A stretch of DNA of 64,000 bases from Pararge aegeria (Eukaryota; Arthropoda; Insecta; Lepidoptera; Nymphalidae), in assembly GCF_905163445.1 (NCBI RefSeq), contig NC_053191.1, positions 11,470,001 to 11,534,000 of the forward strand, read 5' to 3'. Made by a program: the position numbers and the translations under genes. Position 1 is the first letter of the stretch; every line of letters begins with the position of its first letter. The notes under the pieces were generated by a model that was given only the letters and a program-made list of their open reading frames with translations, did no database searches and was not told the DNA's origin. Positions 22,255 through 34,400 of the stretch are shown piece after piece.

Positions 22255-25200
22255 ATCCTCCCAGATCAAAGCGATTTTAATTACGCTAAGCTCGATGTAG
22301 CTATGAAGCCTTGCATATAAAACTAAGATTATTTATTTGAGTTCTGTGTAAATGTTTCGGGGTGCTTTTATGACACAAAAAGTATGTAGATCAACGGTTT
22401 ATCGAAAACACCATGTAGAAACTTATATAGTTATAACGGTGGTTCTCATCTCATTTAGAATCAATTGAATGATTTAGGTTTAATTTTAATTTTAACAGGT
22501 TTTTTTTAAATATTTTTGTGAAAAAAAAGAAAGTTGAAGCAGACCAAAGAGGAGATAGTTGGATTATGTGAAAGAGGATATGTTCGTGTACTTGGAGTGG
22601 AAAATAACGTGAAGCCCCACAGAAGCAAATGGAAGAAATAGACATAGTATTGTACCGTCTAGATAAGAGTATAAAGATTTTTTTAGAAGTTGCAAAAAAC
22701 AATACATCTTTATAATTCTCTTGGTCCAAGAAAAATGTATCTTTATCTTGGTCCAAGAAAAATGTATTAGCATCATTCTGCATAATACCTAGTCAGACCA
22801 TTATATCCATACTAAGTTCCTATTTTCTCCTCCAAGAATATCTCTGCTAGATTTGATTTTCTCGTACAACATTAATCACTTTTCTATTCTATTATATTAA
22901 TTGTGCTACAATTGTTAGGTTGGCAAGTAATCAACGATCGTGATTCTCGAAGACGTTCTACGAGATATACACCCATATCCACAAACATAAAAATATAAAC
23001 TACGATAATATAACATTTGGATTATGAAGAAGAAGTTCAAGGTGTTGTTAAAGAAGTTAAGTTTATCACTGAATTTTTTCCGCCTACAATATGCAATACG
23101 TGAAATTTTAGCATACAAATTTTAACTTCCTATACATTTATATAGCCTTGGGGATTTTAAAAAAACAAGCCAGTTTTTAAAAAAAACGCTTCCATTTCAT
23201 TCCACGCGGTATATCATTTTTAAACTATGCAGATTACAATATTAACATTAGAAATATAGAACATTCAATCCAATCCCCGTTTCGTTACTTTGAGGTAGAT
23301 TTCAGAAAAAAAACTCTTTCCTTGATGGTAACAAAACCCTACCTTCTTAATTTAAAAACACATACTTTAAAAAATCATACGACTGTCACCCTCTCTCATA
23401 GGATAACGCTAAAATAGCTGATTCTTGATTAACACAAGAATACTTTACCTCGGTAAAAGGTTTTAATCCCACGGAAAAACAGAAATTCCAAACTCGCGAA
23501 CGAAAACTAGCTCCAACATAATAAAGTGGATTACACAAAGATTATAGAGATTCCTACTGAAATGAGAAAACTGTCAGATTGTGAAAAAGGCACAGGGGAA
23601 TTAAGTATTCCATTTAATTCCAAAGACAATCCAAATAAATCATGGAATTCTCTTCCCACCTGACAAAAAGGTGGAACGACCGAAATTTAATAAATGTACC
23701 TTCGAATGGCTGACCCTTATCCGGATGACACATTTGTTAGCACCTAAAGAGATTGCCGTCATATCTTCCCATAGGGAAAGGGCACAGGAAAGGTCGTAAA
23801 ACAAGTGTCTTTCTTAATTTTATGAATTGCTACATTTTAAATCCGACTTGCCTACTTAATTTAATTAAATAAATATACTCGTATTATACCAAGCAGTATA
23901 AACACAATCTTATTTTTCTTCTGATGAAGATTTTTTAAGTAATATATGAAAGAGCAATATTTCGCAGGGCATGCAAGGAACGTGCAACCTTATTTTGCAT
24001 AACATTGTTTATTGAACCATTCCGATGTTCTTTTATATTTAAACGCGTTGGATTGTGAACAGTTACTAAGGATTTAAGAACAATGGCGAACTCCCAAACA
24101 AATTTTTGTTAAGTTTTTTTCTTGCGTCTACTAATAAAAATTAGTTTATGTGTGGAGTATGAATTCCTACATATTTTCTTCCTAAGGTTTTAGTTATTTA
24201 CTTAAATAAAGTCAGGAAATAAAGATATTGTGGTTTGGTGTTGCTGACTTAGTGTTTGTATCCTCTTTGGTTTCATAGATTTTTAATTTTGTCAACCTAT
24301 GAGTGTACTTTTATTTTTGTCAAACGTCAAAAATATACGGATTAGGTAGTTACTTGAAATCCAATAAAAAATATTGGAATGCATATTTTTTTTTGTAATA
24401 TCCGGACTTCGTAAACATAATGATTATTAATTATATTTTCATATAAGATTTCATGAGGCATGCATCTATACAAACTTCATATAAACTCGCTGCACCGCAT
24501 TCGCATTAAAAACACCTAGAAATCGTGGTTTTATTATTAACTTTCAAAGATGTTTGCGGTTTTGTGTTAACATACTCTTTGGTTTTATTTTATAAAAAAA
24601 ATTACCTTCTACGCTTTGTTATTAAATTAAAATTAACACTATCTGCATCTCAGATAAATTTTCACATTCACCGCTTTGTTCTGATAAAATTATTTGCACT
24701 AGAAAAACCGGAACTTTGAATATGCGCCTCAAATAAAGAGTAATACAGTTTTCTAAGGTTAGTACACAGCACTGAAAAGACTCAAAGTCCATGGCTGTTG
24801 CTCACAGATAATATTAGACAGAATATTCTTTAGAATACTCAATTCATGTCTGAATAATAAATAATTTTGTTTCCGGACTTAGACGAGCCATAAGCATCAT
24901 TTGAAAAAATATAAGAAAATATTTTATCTAGATCTGTATCAGTCACATTTGTGACGCTCCCGAATTCTATCAACATTTTTTTCGCCATTGTTCTTTCGTG
25001 CAATAACCTAGGCACATACGCCGAACCGAATATTTGGTTTTAGTTTTTAGTTAACTTCATATTTACACGTTAAGCCCCAACAAACCTGAGGCGTAGGTGT
25101 TAAACCTCATGTGCCTTTAATTATAACAGAAATACGTGAAGGAGAAGTTTTTGTAGTCTACACGGAGGGGATCCTGAATTATTTTGAAAATATTTCCAAC

Positions 25201-25685
25201 TCTTTAAAGTGTGATAGCCGGGCGAGTTCTATAATAATGCCAAATTTCACAGTTATTTAAATTTAATTATTAAGTACCTACTCACATTATATCTAGACAA
25301 ATACATCCAACTATCTTACAAGCAATAAATTCATCGAGGCAGTATGAAGGCTATTACGACCGCAATTCAAATATATCTACGATCAACGTGGATAAAGTAC
25401 AAATAATATTTTATCAGTTTCCTTTATTATGTTTCTGCGGTTCAATATTATAAGATTGTTGAAGTTTATTTGTTTTGTTGTTTGTGAACGCAAAATCAAC
25501 CAACGACTGCACAGATTGACTGGAAACATTTGAAAGCAACGTCGTTAGCTGAGTTGGTAAACATCCATCCATATTATATTACAATGAATGCGAAAGTAAC
25601 TCTTTTTGTTTGTTACTTTTTCACTACTAAATTGCTAAAGTGTTTGTTATTAATTCGTCAAGGAATTATATCTCAGGAAAGAATA
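22255..25685. other. 3.4 kb AT-rich, no gene recognised
   Basis: Scattered frames up to 110 codons on the minus strand (22451-22783) are Phe/Lys/Ile-rich and contain a near-tandem direct repeat (TTGGTCCAAGAAAAATGTAT at 22720 and 22750). No domain was seen. Confidence 0.4.
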
Positions 25686-25687
25686 TG

Positions 25688-25805
25688 GGTTATCATCACC
25701 ATATCAACTCAATACTGGCCTACTACAGGGCATGGATCTCCTCCCACAATGAGAAGGGGTTAGGCCGTAGTCCACCACGCTGGCCCAGTGCGGATTGATG
25801 GACAT
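25688..25805 (-). mobile_element. SINE family B, 3' half
   Basis: Antisense: CCTACTACAGGGCATGG, GTAGTCCACCACGCTGGCCC, AGTGCGGATTGATGGAC. Confidence 0.75.
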
Positions 25806-25995
25806 TATATATAACTTTTTTTTTCTCCTCAGGGGGCCTAAAAATAAGGGATTGGATAAAGCTAGGGAATGAAACTTTGTAAGTCTGTTAAAATTTATAC
25901 AAATGAAATATTAAAATATGTAGGTAAAATTTGCAAACACTTACTTCAGAAATTACCAATCTGATTGTAACGAAATATTTTGCGTTTATATACAT

Positions 25996-26405
25996 TACTA
26001 GCTGTTGCCCGCGACTTCGTCTGCATTTGATTTTGTTTTTTGTTGTAGATCTAAAAAAAAATTAAGTATTCAGTATCGCTAAGCCTTAAATGAGGGGTTT
26101 GCAGCTGTCCGATGAGGAGTTCTGTCCTCTTTGAGTTATGTCCAACCACAGTTTGGGCAAAATTAAACACATATTATATTTATTTAAATCGGTCATAATT
26201 TGTCGGAGTTATGGTGTAAAACCGTCAAATACTCATCCCCTCTCCCAAAGGAACCGAGCTTAATGTCGGGATAAAAAGTAATTTAAATTACTTCTAACAC
26301 TTCCAAAAATATGTGTACAAAGTTTTATGAGGATCGATTAAGTAGTTTTTGCGTGAAAGCGTAACAAACAAACTTACATTGACATTTATAATATTAGTAG
26401 GGAGT
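25996..26405 (+). mobile_element. retroelement-derived repeat (GCCCGCGACTTCGTC head)
   Basis: Starts ACTAGCTGTTGCCCGCGACT and ends TTTATAATATTAGTAGGG, as in a very abundant insect non-autonomous repeat. Internal GGATCGATTAAGTAGTTTTT and AAGCGTAACAAACAAAC also fit. Confidence 0.75.
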
Positions 26406-26803
26406 AGGGATATATCGTGTATCTACACGATGTATATTTCTTTATACATACAAATTATACCTATTTATATATACAAGAATTGCTAAGATTTACCGTCGAG
26501 GATCTATTTTCTGAAGATCCCCGAATAAAGGTCGTGCTTGGAATACTAACTAAAAATGGTGTTTAGAAGCATTTAATACGAAATGTAATGGCACTAATTT
26601 TCATGCAATTAAAAATTGTTTACTACGCGTTTTTAATCCTTATAGCCCCGTTTGCGTGTTAAATACTATCAATACATTTATAGTTTAAAATAAAATTTAC
26701 CTTCATGTTCAGGACAGGTTCTAATGGACTAATGTACTTTATTTACGTAGAAATTTAAAAGAGCGCCCCTATTCAAAGATAAAACAAAACATTTTGGGGC
26801 TTA

Positions 26804-27045
26804 CGATTTTATAATGAGGGTAATGAAGAATAATATATTATGTCCTGTATAACGTTCTCATCGGCGTGATAAATTTATCACATCACGTCAAATGCATACA
26901 TGCTATGAGACCCTTGACGCGCAAACACGGCGCCGACATTGTTACAGTTCATTCAATTTTACGCTTATTAAAATTCCCAAATCATCGTGCTTTTATTTTC
27001 TGCTACGCTGTTAATATTACAGCTGCCGTGTTTAACGCCCAAATT
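26804..27045. repeat. diverged duplication, copy A
   Basis: About 230 bp matching 27280..27512 at roughly 80% by eye. Shared blocks include ATAAATTTATCACATCA, CTATGAGACCC, CGCCGACATTGTTA and TTCATTCAATTTTACGC. No coding frame is conserved between the copies. Confidence 0.8.
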
Positions 27046-27279
27046 GTGTAAATTTGATTGGGCATCATAATTTAAAGCTTAGAAATATTAAATTGATTAA
27101 CGTTAATATCTACTTCAATTTACCACTAGATAGAGAATATTAAGTTACCTATAAAATTTTAAGAGCATCATAAAGTATGATTCCTGATTATGGATTACAA
27201 CGCCAGTTTTATGGACACTATTTTCGCGTATAAAAAACGACAAACCCGCATTGATATAAAAGTTTTCGTTGTAAGCTAA

Positions 27280-27512
27280 TTCATAACGTGAGTAATGAAG
27301 AATACACATAGGTATATTACGTTCACAAATATCGGCGTAATAAATTTATCACATCATGTCAACAGCAAACAAGCTATGAGACCCGTGACGGGCAAACACA
27401 CCGCCGACATTGTTAGAGTTCATTCAATTTTACGCTTATTAAAATACGAACATTATAACGCTTTTATTTGATGCTTCGCCGTTAATATTATAGGTGGCGT
27501 GTTTCATATGTG
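27280..27512. repeat. diverged duplication, copy B
   Basis: Second copy in the same orientation, 470 bp downstream of copy A. Confidence 0.8.
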
Positions 27513-27717
27513 CATTATTTATATGTTATAAAAATTTGGCTTTGTTGACAAAACACATTGAAATTTTATGATGCATCGTTTATATAAGTTCCTACTACGA
27601 TTAACCCCGAAATAGAGATGATACTTACGAAATATTGTAAACATGATTTCTGATTAAGTTAAGATGAAAATTGTATGTGAACATCTGGAGAATTGATAAT
27701 AAACATTGTCGAGAACG

Positions 27718-27752
27718 ATTTTATAATGAGGGTAATGAAGAATAATAAACTA
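27718..27752. repeat. partial third copy (left edge only)
   Basis: Matches the first 30 or so bases of copy A (ACGATTTTATAATGAGGG and onward), then diverges. Confidence 0.7.
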
Positions 27753-27970
27753 ATGTAATCAAGAAAAATACCCAAATAATCATTCTCTTCTTTTAATGCT
27801 TCTGAAATTCAAACTCAGAATTCCTTTCTTTCAGTTTGATTAATGGTCAATTTTTAATATCCCTGGAATAAATTTTATTAGTCGGATACGCTAATTCGGC
27901 ATTACAGGCTCGTAATGTTAAACGATATATTATTATTTGCCAATTGTATTCATTGCCTAAAGGATCCCAG

Positions 27971-28012
27971 AATTACATGAAACTACTATATACATATTAG
28001 TTTCATGTAATT
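27971..28012. repeat. short hairpin (inverted repeat)
   Basis: AATTACATGAAACTA and TAGTTTCATGTAATT are exact 15-base complements with a loop of about 12 bases. Confidence 0.75.
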
Positions 28013-28689
28013 AGTAGTAGCAGATAGTATATACTATGATATATTAATTGTCTGAAACAGATACACCAGACTAAAAATCAATACGCCTACATATTGATGC
28101 TGGTTCTACAATTTGCCTGTGCGTGCAAAACATCTGTTAAACAATTTAGCTTAATTTGCTCTAATCTGTGACAGAAACAGCATGGTTGCTTATAATTGGA
28201 TGAATTATTGGTTGCAATTTAATCATACATACATGTGTCAACATTCAATCAGACATTGAACCGATCTTAATAAAATTATACACATAGATAGCTTGTGCTC
28301 TGGAAACAAAGGATATTTCCAAATAAAAAGTATTCGAGGAAAACATCGAATTGCTACAGGTTAATTAAGACCTCTGTTAAATCAATAACTTTATTGTGTA
28401 TACGAGTAAATGTTTCGACTTTCTACAGTATTATTTCATTGAAATAAGCACATTAAAAAGTAATACACGTAGGGTAGCCTTCTTACCTTCTTCTTGCCCT
28501 TTTCTCTCTAAATACCTATAGGTACTACATATTACATATAGGTATTACCTATAGGTAATAATATGTTCTTCAAACTTTGACACGGAGTTGTTGTTTATGT
28601 TTTCGCATATTCATAAGTTCAACCGACGCCTGACGTTATTAGTTGTTATTATGTTAATGTATCTTCTTTAGGTGCTTCTAGAACTGGGT

Positions 28690-29000
28690 TGGTCTTCAGA
28701 TTTGATATCTCGTCTTGTCTCTCGCAAGGTTTAACAGCTGGGTGGCATCCACGATCCCAATACAGTCCCTGATGTTGCGCAACGAAGACTCCCTCTTGCG
28801 ACCGGCCCGGCTCTTCTCAGCAACTTTCCCTATCATTATCAGTTGCAGGCGCCTCTTATCTGCCATGCCGAGGCACATGACCCAGATTGGCAACGGTTAA
28901 CAGTATTCCAAAGATCACGCTGACTACTAACTCCTCGAAAGACTCCCTCATTGGTAACTGCTGAGTCCAGCTGATTTCTAGAGTGTGACGATAGGCCCAC
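28690..29000 (-). pseudogene. LINE fragment, C-terminal endonuclease-RT region
   Basis: Minus-strand translation gives EAFEMWAYRHTLEISWT, then in another frame MADKRRLQLIMIGKVAEKSR and AGRKRESSLRNIRDCIGI. This is the typical end of insect RTE-like/endonuclease-RT polyproteins (AYRR.L.ISW... GRRR.SWLRNIREW.G). Frameshifts and a stop show it is dead. Confidence 0.75.
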
Positions 29001-29009
29001 ATCTCGAAT

Positions 29010-30285
29010 GCTTCTAGATGTATTTAAATGTATGTAGTTGTGAAATCATTGTCTATAATACTAGCTTATTATAAAAGAAGGTTCATGGTTTCAAACCTGA
29101 CGTATCTATATATCTTCTTTCAAGTCGCAATTACTTCTCCCCATACTCATAAGAGTTCTCGGAAAAAAGTGAGATTATTCAAAAATAAGCGCACCATTCT
29201 GAATAGCCAAGTTTGAACAAACGACGTCCATTACAATTCTCAAACTCGTTTCTATAATAAATGCGCGTAATTCTTCCTTTCCTTTAACTCGCTGCCACTA
29301 ATGCTCCCAAGTGCACCTTGCGAACAAAAAGCAAACGATGCTGTCAAGGACATACTGTTTTGCCTCTAACGGTTCCGCACATAAAAATAATACGAAAATA
29401 CTTATGCTTTCAAGTGTATGTTAATGTAATTTTAGGTGAATGAAATTATAAAATAGCCTGACCTATTGAAACTGAACGAAACTGAACGGAACTCTAAGCA
29501 AGGTTGCTAACTATCAATATTCTCAATACACATAGATCATATTAATTAAGTTTTGTGATAGATAGTGCGACTGTTAAACATTGAGATGATATCTGATGAA
29601 GCTGGGTTCGGTGTGTTGCTGTGCCAGGGCGAGTTGCTCTTTTGACGTGAGCTCGGAAGGGGTGCGGTGTGATAGTATGAGCGGAGCGGAAACTTCCGTT
29701 CATATTCCTCGCTGGCGTCACTCTCACATATCTCTAGCTTTTTCGTATCTTCAAATACATAATTCCACTAGCCCTTTCTAATGCAAAACTGCATCAAGCT
29801 AGGCTTATTTTATTATATTGGTGATTTGTTTTCTCGTACCTCGCACGTCTAGTGAGAACGCAGCCTTATAGTCGCCAGGTGGTGTTTACTTTAAAAGATT
29901 CAATCCATCTATATTCCGATATATTTGGGAAGATCATTGATGATGTAGGTAGTTGCGGCATTCACTTATTTAGATGACCTTATTAAAGCGAAGAAAAGGT
30001 ATAGAAATTTAAAGCCGTTCACGATATTCACTGCGTTAGCAAAAAACAAATACAATTACAATTTTTCAACACAGTCTCACTAGCATACCATAGTCACACA
30101 CAGTCATCACACTTTTTTAAATTTTCTTCTAATGTAACTTCGTAGCATAATCATGGACTGACGGAAAACCTCGACCTGAGACAATAGATGTCCACCATTA
30201 CACATATGTCTCTCGGAAACATTACCACACTCCAGTAGCTGTTCAGTCCTCTACCATTAATTTTATGGCATCTATCTATATTCAA
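29010..30285. other. no gene recognised; one GC-rich patch
   Basis: 29595-29735 is GC-richer and open on both strands (about 61 codons each). It resembles no family I know and may be a repeat. Confidence 0.35.
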
Positions 30286-30289
30286 CTTT

Positions 30290-30462
30290 ATCGTGGGCTT
30301 CTTATTGGACCATGGCACGTTTGTAGCTCTCGTAGCTTTAGTTTATAGTTCACGAGATAAGTTATCGCCATCATCTCACTACTATGTACATGTTCTTTAT
30401 GCAATGTATATATCCAAAGTGCCATCTATATGCCTATTTGAATAAAGAAATATTGGACTTTA
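30290..30462 (+). repeat. LINE 3' UTR fragment
   Basis: Reads in the plus sense like the 3' end at 51.2 kb: GTAGCTCTCGTAGCTTTAG, TTATCGCCATCATCTCACTA, then GCCTATTTGAATAAAGAAAT. No coding part. Confidence 0.7.
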
Positions 30463-31145
30463 CCTGCCTCTTGGAGATCTGCAAACGCTGTGTCATAAAA
30501 TGTAGTTACAGTTATCGCACCATAGAACCCGAAAATCTATATTATCTCTAAAGCAAAATGAAATAAAAATTTAATTACAGTCTAACGGATCCCTAGGCCA
30601 GCCAAGTCCGCATTCGCAAGCACCTAATGTAGGTAAGTGGCCACTGCAAAAACCCTGAATTTTCCGAGCTTAATCCCCTCCGATAGATTAACGCCACGGC
30701 ACGTACACTACAACTTGTATTTTTAGATTGAATGAGTTGAATTGGCATAAACCTTTTAATTAATGCTTTTTATTAACGTTAAATATCATTACTACAAGTT
30801 AACTAAGTTACTAAAGGGCTTTGTAGACAAGAGGCGTTTGACGTTTGCACTTTGTGCTCGTGATTGGAATGCAATATTAGCTTAGCACCAATAATTTTGT
30901 GTAATTTTTTGTGTTCTATGACCTTTTCCGGCATCAAACATTCTATAAGTTTATGTTCTGTACACATTATATTAGTGGATAACTTGGATTATCCTACATA
31001 CGTTTAAAGTCCCGATACTTCATTATACAATCAAAAACCAATCAAATTTTCAAAAATTAAGTTTAGCAAAATATCAAGCCTGACGGAGATCCTTCGAATT
31101 CTCCGCAAGTAAATTATACATATAATAACATTTATAAGAATTATT

Positions 31146-31151
31146 TTATTT
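31146..31151 (-). terminator. candidate poly(A) signal for the K2P gene
   Basis: AATAAA on the minus strand about 230 bases after the stop codon. The region is AT-rich, so chance occurrence is likely. Confidence 0.3.
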
Positions 31152-31378
31152 AACATATCTTAGGCTATAATATAATTAACATTGAGTAGTGCTTACATAA
31201 GTTAACAAAATTTAAAATAGTAGCATCTTAACACTTCGACTGTTTTAATTAAAAGTGGACGACCGATTGCATAAATATTAAACGAGTTGCTAGTAAGATT
31301 TCACAGCAACCACTTTGCAGTCTCAGAATTTCTTAAGGTAAGTAATTGCTATATTCACTATCACAAATGTCAACATCG

Positions 31379-31447
31379 TCATCTTTTGCAGCGACAGATT
31401 CGTCTCAAAGCCCTCTTCAGTCCAGCGTAGTAGTGTATAACTTGCTC
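31379..31447 (-). CDS. K2P exon 10: short basic C-terminus and stop
   Basis: Acceptor gaatttacag directly followed by GAGCAAGTT. Encodes EQVIHYY, then AGLKRALRRICRCKR and TGA. The E-Q-V continuation of FNLMQ is what K2P channels show after TM4. The tail is only 22 residues; an alternative longer last exon cannot be excluded. Confidence 0.85.
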   Translation of the reverse strand, partial: EQVIHYYAGLKRALRRICRCKR

Positions 31448-34400
31448 CTGTAAATTCAAAAATTCAATATTAATTTATTTCAAGAAGACCGAATAATATA
31501 AACACTTTTGAAACGTCAAGTCTGCATGTTTGTAGTGAGTCTACTACTGGTTCGGAAGGCAGATTGTACCCAGACGAAGCTGGTATGAAACTCAGTAGTT
31601 GCTCTTTTCAAACATCAACAATTAACATTTTGACGGCCGACTGGCGCAGTGGGCAGCAACATAGCTTTCTGTGTTCTAGGCCGTGGGTTCGATTCCCACA
31701 ACTTAAAAATGTTTGTGTGATAAACATGATTGTTTTTCAGTGTCTGGGTGCTTATCTGTATTATAAGTATTTATGTGTATTATATTCATTAAAATATTCA
31801 ACAGCTAGCTTAGTACCCATAAAACCAAGCTACGCTTATTTTGGGGCTAGCTGGCGATGTGTGTATTGTCGTAGTATATTTATTTACATTTTTTATTTTA
31901 AAAACGAATGAACGTTCTGAAATCTTGTTCTACCAGTAGAGGAAATTATGGAAAAACCAATATACTACCTAATAGAAATATAAAGGTAATTTAATATTTA
32001 TATTAGGATACTTGTTGAAATGGCATCTACTCCTTCGATGTAACTAGCATAAATTATTCAGCAGCAGGAATATACAATGTGCGAAACTGTCATTTTCACT
32101 ACGAAATGAAGTACTTTTTGAACTAAAACGTGCTTTTTTTAAATATAATAGAACTCTGCCCCAGCTGAGTTAGTATAAAACGGTAAAAGGTGTAAGTATG
32201 CCTATCTAATAGTGAGTTAGTTTAAATGTTTTATTATTTTAATATCAGATATACAAAATTAAATAAGATAAGTTAAATTATTTTGCACGTTACCTGCATG
32301 AGGTTGAAACACATGGCTACCAACGCCATTCCCAGCATTAGATAGAGAGAACACACTATGAAAGAGGTCTCAATACGTGGCGTGTACACTCGTTCGCCTG
32401 GTACGAAATCACCGAAACCGATACTGAAAAAATAAGAGACAATAAAATACTGCAGTTCTATTGAGTTTGATGGCATTAAAGTAACAATGGCATTTTAAAT
32501 AAAACACGGCGGGCATTTTTGTATTATTATATCGAAGCGGTGATAACTAATTAGGGCTTCGGCTTCACTTTACAAGGGCCGCACCAAAAACACTTGCTTA
32601 AAAGGTGCGGTAAAATATCGTTAGGCAACTTCCATCTCTAAGGTTACTCCATAATGTTCTCAAAGGCGTGTGTGTAGTCTACCAATCCGAAAGTGATTGC
32701 ACACAACTATTTAGCTTTTCTTTTTCTTTTTGTGTATCATGTACCTATGCAACAATTTCTTTATTATAAAGTTTTCTAAATAAGTAAAGCTGTGCTGGAC
32801 TTAATAATACCAGTCGAAAATCAAGAATATTAAACATTATTATAAAATACCTGCTCAGTGATATGAAGCAAAAGTAAGCGCCGTCTAATTTGTCCCACTT
32901 CTCCCAAAGCCCAAATATCATTGACCCGAACATTAGGTACCTATAAAATAAAATTATTAAGTATTGCATAGAAGCTTTGCGGATTTCCATGATATATTAT
33001 GAAAATAAAGTTTGCTACACTTACACACTAGCCTATATTACTAAATATCTGTTTGGTGTGATATCAGATTGATAAAAAGTCTTAAGTGAGAGGAGGGTAC
33101 GAATGCCGGCAGATGAGATTCAGATATTTCTGAATTTTCTCTCTGGTCTGGTGGAAGGATTCGGCCGTCGCTAGATACAACTCTACTGATAAAGACATGC
33201 GTGCCGTCAAGTGATTTAACGATCCGGTATGATGCCGTTTAGTGTAGAAACTAGAAATTATAGACCGTAGAGGTACGGTTGAGATAACTGGCATACCCCT
33301 TTCAGGTTAGCCCGTTATGAAAGTCAAGATCAAAGGTCTTATACATTTTACACTCATCTACTAAGGATGCTCCGGTTTCGGAGCGAAACGTGCGTAGAGG
33401 TAACATTGCCGTAGATCTGTTTGGTGTGAAGTAAAGGATTGAAAAAAATATTAATTACACCGTACAGATTTTCCTGCTTTTCGCGGAGTATAGCAAATTA
33501 TGCTTAATTTTCATAATATATCATGGAATACCGCAAAGTAACGCCTGCTTTTATCCAATAGGTTACCCCGTTACCATATTAAACATCATCACAGACCATT
33601 AGTCGGGATTGCAGTCACGGGCTATCTTGTAATAGAATAAATTAAAAAACAAAAAAAACGTAACCTAGGGCTGATTTTCAAGTTTAATAAAACCACGATT
33701 TGCTGAACTACTGAAATGTTCAAACTACAACCCTGAACTCAGTTTAATGTGTAAACTGAGTTTAGCTTGCTTGATGGCGTTTATTTTCTAGGATGAATTC
33801 GGGCTTTAATGTTTTACACGTTAGGTTGCACTATTATTTAGTTTGTTTTTTTATTTTTATAAACAAACAGTAAATGCACATTATAAAGGCAAGTTTTATC
33901 GCCAACACTATATACTTATTACTGACAACGGTAGCACAATTTAATCTACCACTAACGCCATCTGTTTGCACTATATATTTATATCTGAGGTCAGCTCCTA
34001 TACTACTGGTTTGCACTTTCGAAGATTTTAAAGACTACACTAAAGATTTTTGCAAAGACATAGCAAGTAACAAACCCTTTTTTTCATTTGTGTACAACAG
34101 AGTTAACACTAGATTATGACGAATCTAGTCTAGCAAATAAAATAAGACTTACCCAACCATAATAGCCACGCAAACACTTATTGGCACTGTGATAGTTTGA
34201 GCATCAAACGTCACATAGCTGAATTCGCTTAAAGCAGGACTATCGTGATGCATTGGTTCAGACCAGCCTCGGACTTCTGGACGCATTCGAGGGGAACAGG
34301 GTTGAGGCATAGATATACTTCGCATGTAGCCTCTTCTGAAAAATTAACAAATCGCTGTTTAAAACCGGTTAAACGCGTTTTGACGACCTCAATGGCGCAG

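Noticed and set aside
21972..22280. 102-codon plus-strand open frame
   Set aside because: Runs through a tRNA-derived SINE including its T run; no protein family.
29542..29781. Opposed 61-codon frames in a GC-richer patch
   Set aside because: Both strands are equally open, no family similarity and no supporting splice sites.
31635..31710. tRNA gene candidate (A- and B-box-like motifs)
   Set aside because: Followed by the SINE body shared with at least three other copies; no closing acceptor stem.
31564..31911. 115-codon plus-strand open frame
   Set aside because: Covers a LINE tail and a SINE; chance frame.
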